Both the position numbers and the translations under genes were made by a program. This document shows positions 60,011 through 64,000 of a stretch of 64,000 nt of DNA, piece by piece. The notes beneath the pieces are model-generated. The model worked only from the letters and a program-made list of their open reading frames with translations, did not search any database and was not told the origin of the DNA. Origin of the DNA: Sinorhizobium sp. 6-70 (GTDB taxonomy: Bacteria > Pseudomonadota > Alphaproteobacteria > Rhizobiales > Rhizobiaceae); contig NZ_JASKLS010000021.1 of assembly GCF_030124375.1 (NCBI RefSeq), positions 54,001 to 118,000 of the forward strand, given 5' to 3'. Within the stretch, counting starts at the first letter, position 1; the number at the start of each line of letters is the position of its first letter.

Positions 60011-60358
60011 GCTTTCAGCCCCATCCGCTTCCCATGTGACGTCTCGTTCTTTCGCCGGCTTTGCTCGTCACAGTCCCGGTCGTACATCGCGGCGCGCCGC
60101 ATGATGTCTTTTGGCTGCTTGGGCAAGCGCGAGTGCGTCACGCAAGCTTCGGCCCGCCGTCGGCCGCGGTTGTATCAAAAACATCCGCATCTTAGCGCGG
60201 CATCAGCCGATGACAAGAAGCAGCTGAAGCGATTTGAAAGCCTAAATGTTATGGATTCTCGTAGTTTAGGGACGACGCGAGCGCGGAAAGCGGTTTTGTG
60301 CTTTGCTGCGTTATGCCCTACAAGGTCGATGTCTTTTGCTGCCAATGCAACTGTGGAT
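60011..60358. other. Divergent region between ccoN and the phosphotransferase gene
   Basis: 348 bases. It should hold the cbb3 operon promoter. I searched by eye for an FNR/FixK palindrome without success, and saw no repeat. Confidence 0.5.
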
Positions 60359-61243
60359 ATGATGACCATCGACGCGTCTCTCGTCAGCCGGTTGATCGCC
60401 GTGCAATTTCCAGAATGGGCGCATCTTCCGATCAGCCCTGTCCGGTTCGGCGGATGGGACAACCGGACCTTCCATCTGGGTAGCCACATGACCGTACGGC
60501 TGCCCAGTGCCGCGCCGTATGCGCTTCAGGTCGAGAAGGAACAGCGATGGCTGCCGGTGCTGGCGCCGCGCCTGCCGCTTCCCATTCCCGTGCCCTTGGC
60601 TCAAGGCCGGCCGGGCGAGGGCTACCCCTGGCCGTGGTCGGTCTACAAGTGGCGCGAGGGCGAGATCGCGACCCATGCGCCTGTCGCCGATCTCAGCGCC
60701 TTCGCGACGACCTTGGCAGAGTTCCTTGTCGCTCTGCAGGAGGTTGACGCCACCGACGGGCCGCCGCCGGGGCAGCACAATTTTTTCCGGGGCGGACCGC
60801 TCACCGTCTATGACGGGGAAACGCGCCGCGCGCTCGAAGCCCTCGAGGGCAGGATCGATACGGATGCGGCACGCGCCGTCTGGGAAGCGGCGCTCGCCGC
60901 GGACTGGCAGGGGGCGCCGGTCTGGTTTCACGGCGACGTCAGTTCCGGCAATCTTCTGGTTGAGGACGGCCGGTTAAGCGCCGTCATTGATTTCGGCACC
61001 TCAGGCATCGGCGACCCCGCGTGCGACCTCTCGGTCGCCTGGACCTTTTTTCACGGGGAGAGCCGCGAGGTGTTCCGCGCCGCACTGCCGCTCGACAAAG
61101 CGACCTGGGCGCGCGGCCGCGGCTGGACGCTCTGGAAGGCGCTCATCGTCTATGCCGAGGTTCCGGGTACCGATCGCCTCGAAGTGGAGAAATCGCGCCG
61201 CGTGATCGAGGCGGTGCTCGCCGATCACGAACGCTTCGGCTGA
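60359..61243 (+). CDS. Aminoglycoside phosphotransferase-family kinase
   Basis: A 294-residue kinase-fold protein. The catalytic loop is WFHGDVSSGNLLVEDG and the metal site VIDFGTSGIGDPACDL. The N-terminal lobe has FGGWDNRTFHLGSHMTVRLP. It belongs to the APH group that includes resistance enzymes and kinases for small metabolites, and the substrate is open. The frame is open for a further 86 codons upstream; I used the ATG at 60359 because the similarity begins there. It is divergent from ccoN. Confidence 0.85.
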   Translation: MMTIDASLVSRLIAVQFPEWAHLPISPVRFGGWDNRTFHLGSHMTVRLPSAAPYALQVEKEQRWLPVLAPRLPLPIPVPLAQGRPGEGYPWPWSVYKWREGEIATHAPVADLSAFATTLAEFLVALQEVDATDGPPPGQHNFFRGGPLTVYDGETRRALEALEGRIDTDAARAVWEAALAADWQGAPVWFHGDVSSGNLLVEDGRLSAVIDFGTSGIGDPACDLSVAWTFFHGESREVFRAALPLDKATWARGRGWTLWKALIVYAEVPGTDRLEVEKSRRVIEAVLADHERFG

Positions 61244-61272
61244 GCGAGCGCGCAACGAAGGGGTGATATGGA

Positions 61273-61998
61273 TCAGCCGGAGACGCGAGCGACGGAGCGG
61301 CCGCACCAGGAAGGCGCTTCTCCCGCCCGTTTGCGCACGAGCCCTTCGGAGACGAGAACGTCGCCGAGCGATCTTCCGTTGCGCATCACCAGATGCGGGG
61401 TTCCACTTTCCTTGCTGCTGCCAGTGGAGGCGACCAGAGTGAACTTGCCGGCGTTCAACAACTCGCGCAGACGTTGCTTGGCGTAGAAGCCGCGCGCGCG
61501 TTCCGCCTCGCATTTCGCCTCCTTCGTCTCGGGAGCGTCGATGTCGGCGATCAGGATCTTTTCGCCCTTGAAGAGGAAGGTGTCGCCGTCGACAACGCAG
61601 TTATCGTTGCGAATGCCGCAAAAATAGAACGTGTTGGCGTCGGCAAACCGAGGCGTCGGCTGCTCCATCGGTCGCCCAACCGGAGCAGGAGGAACAAGCG
61701 CTGGCTTTCCGACGATCGGGGAGGGAGGTGCGAGCGCCGGCTTCCTGGCGATCGAGCCGGTATGCTCTTTCGGCTTCGGCCGCGTCTGTGCGGCCACCGG
61801 TCTTGTCTTCGTCTCGGTCGGTGAAAGCATGGCGACCACCTCGGAGGCGCCGGGCAGATCCGGCAGTTTAGCCCGGTGGTCATAGGCTGCGATGCCGCCG
61901 ATGATTAGGACAGCCGCGACATACCACGGCGCCATGCCGCCGCCATTGCCCTTCCGGCTCGTGCTGCGCTTCCGCCTCTTTGAACTCGCCTTGGCCAT
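61273..61998 (-). CDS. Thermonuclease-like protein (SNase fold), membrane-anchored
   Basis: A 241-residue protein. A basic N terminus (about 1-20) and one hydrophobic helix (about 23-40) anchor it, a Pro/Lys-rich linker follows, and residues 115-240 form a staphylococcal nuclease-like domain with VVDGDTFLFKGEKILIADIDAPE. One of the usual catalytic Arg positions is not clear, as the region reads EAKCEAERARGFYAKQRLREL, so activity is uncertain. It is divergent from the outer-membrane protein gene, only 74 bases away. Confidence 0.82.
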   Translation of the reverse strand: MAKASSKRRKRSTSRKGNGGGMAPWYVAAVLIIGGIAAYDHRAKLPDLPGASEVVAMLSPTETKTRPVAAQTRPKPKEHTGSIARKPALAPPSPIVGKPALVPPAPVGRPMEQPTPRFADANTFYFCGIRNDNCVVDGDTFLFKGEKILIADIDAPETKEAKCEAERARGFYAKQRLRELLNAGKFTLVASTGSSKESGTPHLVMRNGRSLGDVLVSEGLVRKRAGEAPSWCGRSVARVSG

Positions 61999-62072
61999 CC
62001 GATTCGGTCCTCGATTGCGCCGGCATTATCGGGACTAGGGGTTGCTGAAAGGTTGCCATCCGGCTCGCCGAA

Positions 62073-62852
62073 GTGGGCGATGGCGGGTGTGCGCGAAAGC
62101 CACACGGAGCTCGCTCCCGTGTCTACGCGGCAGATGTCCTGCCGGCCCTGGCGCCTCAACCCCAGCCCGAGGAAAGCCCCGAGGGGTGGTCCTTCTCCTT
62201 TGCGCCCTATTTCTGGATCGCGGGGATCGACGGAGACACGGCGTCGTTCGGCTCGCCGACGGTCGAGATCGACCAGAGCTTCAGTGACATCTTTTCCGAC
62301 CTCGATTTCGGCTTCATGGCGGCAGGCGATGCGAGATACGGCCGCTTCAGCATCTTCACGGACCTGCAATACGCGAAAGTATCGACGGATTCGGCCACGC
62401 CGCGCGGAATTCTCGCCAATAAGGTCGATGTGAAAACGGCGACCTTTTCCGGTCTCCTCGGCGCCGGCTATGCTGTCGTCGACGACAGCAGCGCCCGTCT
62501 CGATGTCATCGGTGGCGTCAAGGTTTGGTCGGCGGAGACGGAGATTTCGTTCAGAGGCGGCATTCTGGACGGCGTTTCGTGGGAAGACAAGGAAACCTGG
62601 GTCGACGGGCTGGTCGGCCTGCGCGGCCTCTATTCGTTCACGCCGGAGTGGTACGTTACCGGCTGGGGCCTCGTTGCCGCCGGCGAGGCCGACCTGGACT
62701 GGGACCTGATCGGGGCGATCGGCTACAACATCAACGACCGGATCTCGGCCCTTGCCGGTTATCGCGCCATGGGGGTCGACTACAGCAATGACGGTTTCAC
62801 TTACGATGTGATCCAGCACGGGCCGATCATCGGCGTCGCCATTCGTTTCTAA
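62073..62852 (+). CDS. Outer-membrane beta-barrel protein lacking a visible signal peptide
   Basis: A 259-residue frame whose residues 35-259 form an even pattern of amphipathic strands ending in the aromatic GPIIGVAIRF, as in small outer-membrane barrels. Residues 18-30 (YAADVLPALAPQP) look like a mature N terminus after signal cleavage, but what precedes it is Arg-rich and not a signal peptide. The start is a GTG at 62073, and an in-frame stop lies at 62046-62048. The 5' end may have been lost or frameshifted, so the gene may not be functional. Confidence 0.6.
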   Translation: MGDGGCARKPHGARSRVYAADVLPALAPQPQPEESPEGWSFSFAPYFWIAGIDGDTASFGSPTVEIDQSFSDIFSDLDFGFMAAGDARYGRFSIFTDLQYAKVSTDSATPRGILANKVDVKTATFSGLLGAGYAVVDDSSARLDVIGGVKVWSAETEISFRGGILDGVSWEDKETWVDGLVGLRGLYSFTPEWYVTGWGLVAAGEADLDWDLIGAIGYNINDRISALAGYRAMGVDYSNDGFTYDVIQHGPIIGVAIRF

Positions 62853-63314
62853 AGAAGTCGAGGACGGTTCGTAACGAATTTTCCGGAAATCGTGTCGTTT
62901 CAAAGAGTTGGTCTTACTGTCAACGGCGCGGTGAACCACCCGAGAGCCTGTCGATCGAGGCCCAATGCGAATGGGCGGTCTGGCGTAGCACGGCGATCTC
63001 CCGGTTCGCGCATGATTGCTGACGATCGCTGATTGCGGATGTTTGCGCGCATCGCAAGAATATCGTGGGGTACGGGAACGACCGCTCCGCGGTTTCCGCC
63101 GGTATAGAGAAACCATCTCCGGAATGGATGAGGCAAAAGAAGGCGGGCCCTTGTAGCCGTGCGACTTTCCAGTCGCATGAAGGCTACGGGAACCCGCCAA
63201 TCTCGGCAGGTCACGCCGCATTCAGGTGAGGCCTGAAGGCGATTTCCTGCCGCGCGCGCTTTTATAAAGTGCGCAGATTGCATGGCGCGTTCATTGGAAC
63301 GCGCCATGCATGCA
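62853..63314. other. Convergent intergenic region with a 14-base stem
   Basis: 462 bases where no gene is supported. It ends with the perfect inverted repeat TGCATGGCGCGTTC-ATTG-GAACGCGCCATGCA (63279-63310), just after the stop of the repeat protein. No T-run follows, so it is a processing or Rho-independent-like stem at best. Confidence 0.6.
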
Positions 63315-64000
63315 TCAACGGTTGTCGTCGCTTTGCTCGGAATTACCGGGAATCCCGTCGCTGCCGCCGTTGCCTTTGCCATTATTGGCTTGCCCGCCTG
63401 CACCTGCGCCGTCGCCGCCCTTGCCGGGTGCCTTGTCGCCGCCCTTGCCGGGTGCCTTGTCGCCGCCCTTGCCGGGTGCCTTGTCGCCGGTCTTGTCCTT
63501 GTCCTTGCCCTTGCCGCCAGCCTTGTCCTTGCCCTTGCCGCCGGCCTTGTCCTTGTTCTTGCCGCCGGCTTTGTCCTTGCCCTTGCCGCCAGCCTTATCC
63601 TTGTCCTTGTCGCCAGCCTTATCCTTGCCCTTGCCGCCAGCCTTGTCCTTGCCCTTGCCGCCGGCCTTATCCTTGTCCTTGTCGCCAGCCTTGTCCTTGC
63701 CCTTGCCGCCAGCCTTGTCCTTGCCCTTGCCGCCGGCCTTATCCTTGTCCTTGTCGCCAGCCTTATCCTTGCCCTTGCCGCCGGCCTTGTCCTTGTTCTT
63801 GCCGCCGGCTTTGTCCTTGCCCTTGCCGCCAGCCTTGTCGTTGCCCTCGGGTTTATCCTTGCTCTTGCCGTCGGCCTTGCCTTTGTCGCCGCCCTTGTCG
63901 CCGCCTTGGTTATTGTCGCCCTGGCCGCCGTTGCCGCCGCCGCCGTTGTCGCCGCCGCCGCCGTTGTCGCCGTTGTCGCCGCCGCCGCCGTTGTCGCCGT
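63315..64000 (-). CDS. Lys/Asp/Gly tandem-repeat protein (5' end outside window)
   Basis: An open minus-strand frame from the window edge to the TGA at 63315, 227 codons. From 63830 down to 63519 it has 13 exact-length 24-base repeats encoding DKAG[G/D]K[G/D/N]K, then DKAPGKGG repeats and a Gly/Asn-rich tail ending DDNR. The part nearest the window edge is (GDN)GGGG. It should be extended and very hydrophilic, perhaps surface or secreted, but the N terminus is not seen. The reading frame is the same at both ends of the repeat block, which supports real coding. Confidence 0.7.
   Translation of the reverse strand, partial: GDNGGGGDNGDNGGGGDNGGGGNGGQGDNNQGGDKGGDKGKADGKSKDKPEGNDKAGGKGKDKAGGKNKDKAGGKGKDKAGDKDKDKAGGKGKDKAGGKGKDKAGDKDKDKAGGKGKDKAGGKGKDKAGDKDKDKAGGKGKDKAGGKNKDKAGGKGKDKAGGKGKDKDKTGDKAPGKGGDKAPGKGGDKAPGKGGDGAGAGGQANNGKGNGGSDGIPGNSEQSDDNR
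63519..63830. repeat. 24-base tandem repeats, 13 copies, inside the repeat protein gene
   Basis: Consensus on the plus strand: (a/g)gccttgtccttgccct followed by tgccgcc, with changes mainly in third positions or giving G/D and G/D/N swaps. A decayed 14th copy starts at 63831. All copies keep the frame. Confidence 0.85.

Noticed and set aside
60011..60358. FixK/FNR box upstream of ccoN
   Set aside because: No TTGAT-N4-ATCAA or one-mismatch palindrome could be found by eye in this interval.
63121..63240. Riboswitch-like folding around GGCTACGGGAACCCGCC
   Set aside because: No match to a known consensus, and no gene follows that it could control on that strand.
62900..63403. 167-codon frame on the minus strand
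   Set aside because: It overlaps the end of the tandem-repeat gene in another frame, has no ribosome site and a composition unlike a real protein.
63519..63830. CRISPR-like regular repeats
   Set aside because: The 24-base units are directly adjacent without spacers and keep an open reading frame with amino-acid level conservation, so they are coding tandem repeats.

Overview
The window is high-GC alphaproteobacterial DNA, most likely a Sinorhizobium/Ensifer chromosome. This rests on recognised gene content and order (hflC, a DUF2065 gene and degP; divergent serB and miaA; ilvI-ilvH behind an attenuator; a ccoNOQP oxidase operon; sigF-nrsF beside a bufferin operon) and on the rhizobial-type palindromic intergenic elements. 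No tRNA, rRNA, insertion sequence, phage or CRISPR array was recognised. Family names come from reading motifs by eye; no database search was run.

Layout. 1-2743: envelope proteolysis (end of HflC, DUF2065 protein, ACT protein, DegP-type protease). 2830-7337: a LysR regulator, a GNAT enzyme, serB and miaA sharing a start region, and two small NTF2-like proteins. 7432-13336: an unusual pair, a ComEC-like metallo-beta-lactamase protein and a large M4-like zinc peptidase, then a HerA-type ATPase. 13494-16037: ilvIH with a leader peptide and terminator. 16215-26577: aldo/keto reductase, cold-shock protein, methyltransferase, LysE exporter, SDR-DoxX protein, GNAT, an ECF sigma/anti-sigma module, an AbrB-family membrane protein and a RecD-like helicase.

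26851-33868 is the most interesting part. It is a compact, co-directional five-gene set: nucleotidyl cyclase-AAA-TPR protein, YcaO, TfuA, a cytoplasmic M4-like zinc peptidase, and a lower-GC 228-residue protein with a GG-DCGCDC motif. It has the logic of a ribosomal peptide modification locus (YcaO and TfuA together make thioamides in characterised systems), but it lacks a conventional short precursor. Its peptidase shares several motifs with the large peptidase at 8986-11121.

33965-45419 holds an NmrA-like protein, a frameshifted chemotaxis-receptor remnant, small secreted proteins, a MerR/LuxR hybrid regulator, a membrane-anchored winged-helix regulator, DUF899, pdxJ, an acyltransferase, and a MocR regulator with a DUF983 gene. 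45475-49654 is a second ribosomal peptide locus, of the recently named bufferin type: sigF-nrsF diverges from bufA-bufB-bufC-bufD, and sigma-F-like promoters can be read in both directions. 49865-55405 has an isomerase, a QorB/HxlR pair, a racemase/Lrp pair and a type II NADH dehydrogenase. 55431-60010 has a DUF2189 protein and a cbb3 oxidase operon. 60359-64000 ends with a kinase-fold phosphotransferase, a thermonuclease-like protein, an outer-membrane protein without a visible signal peptide, and a Lys/Asp/Gly tandem-repeat protein that runs off the window.

Several families of palindromic elements sit directly at gene ends, in four cases supplying the stop codon, and one lies between bufA and bufB.
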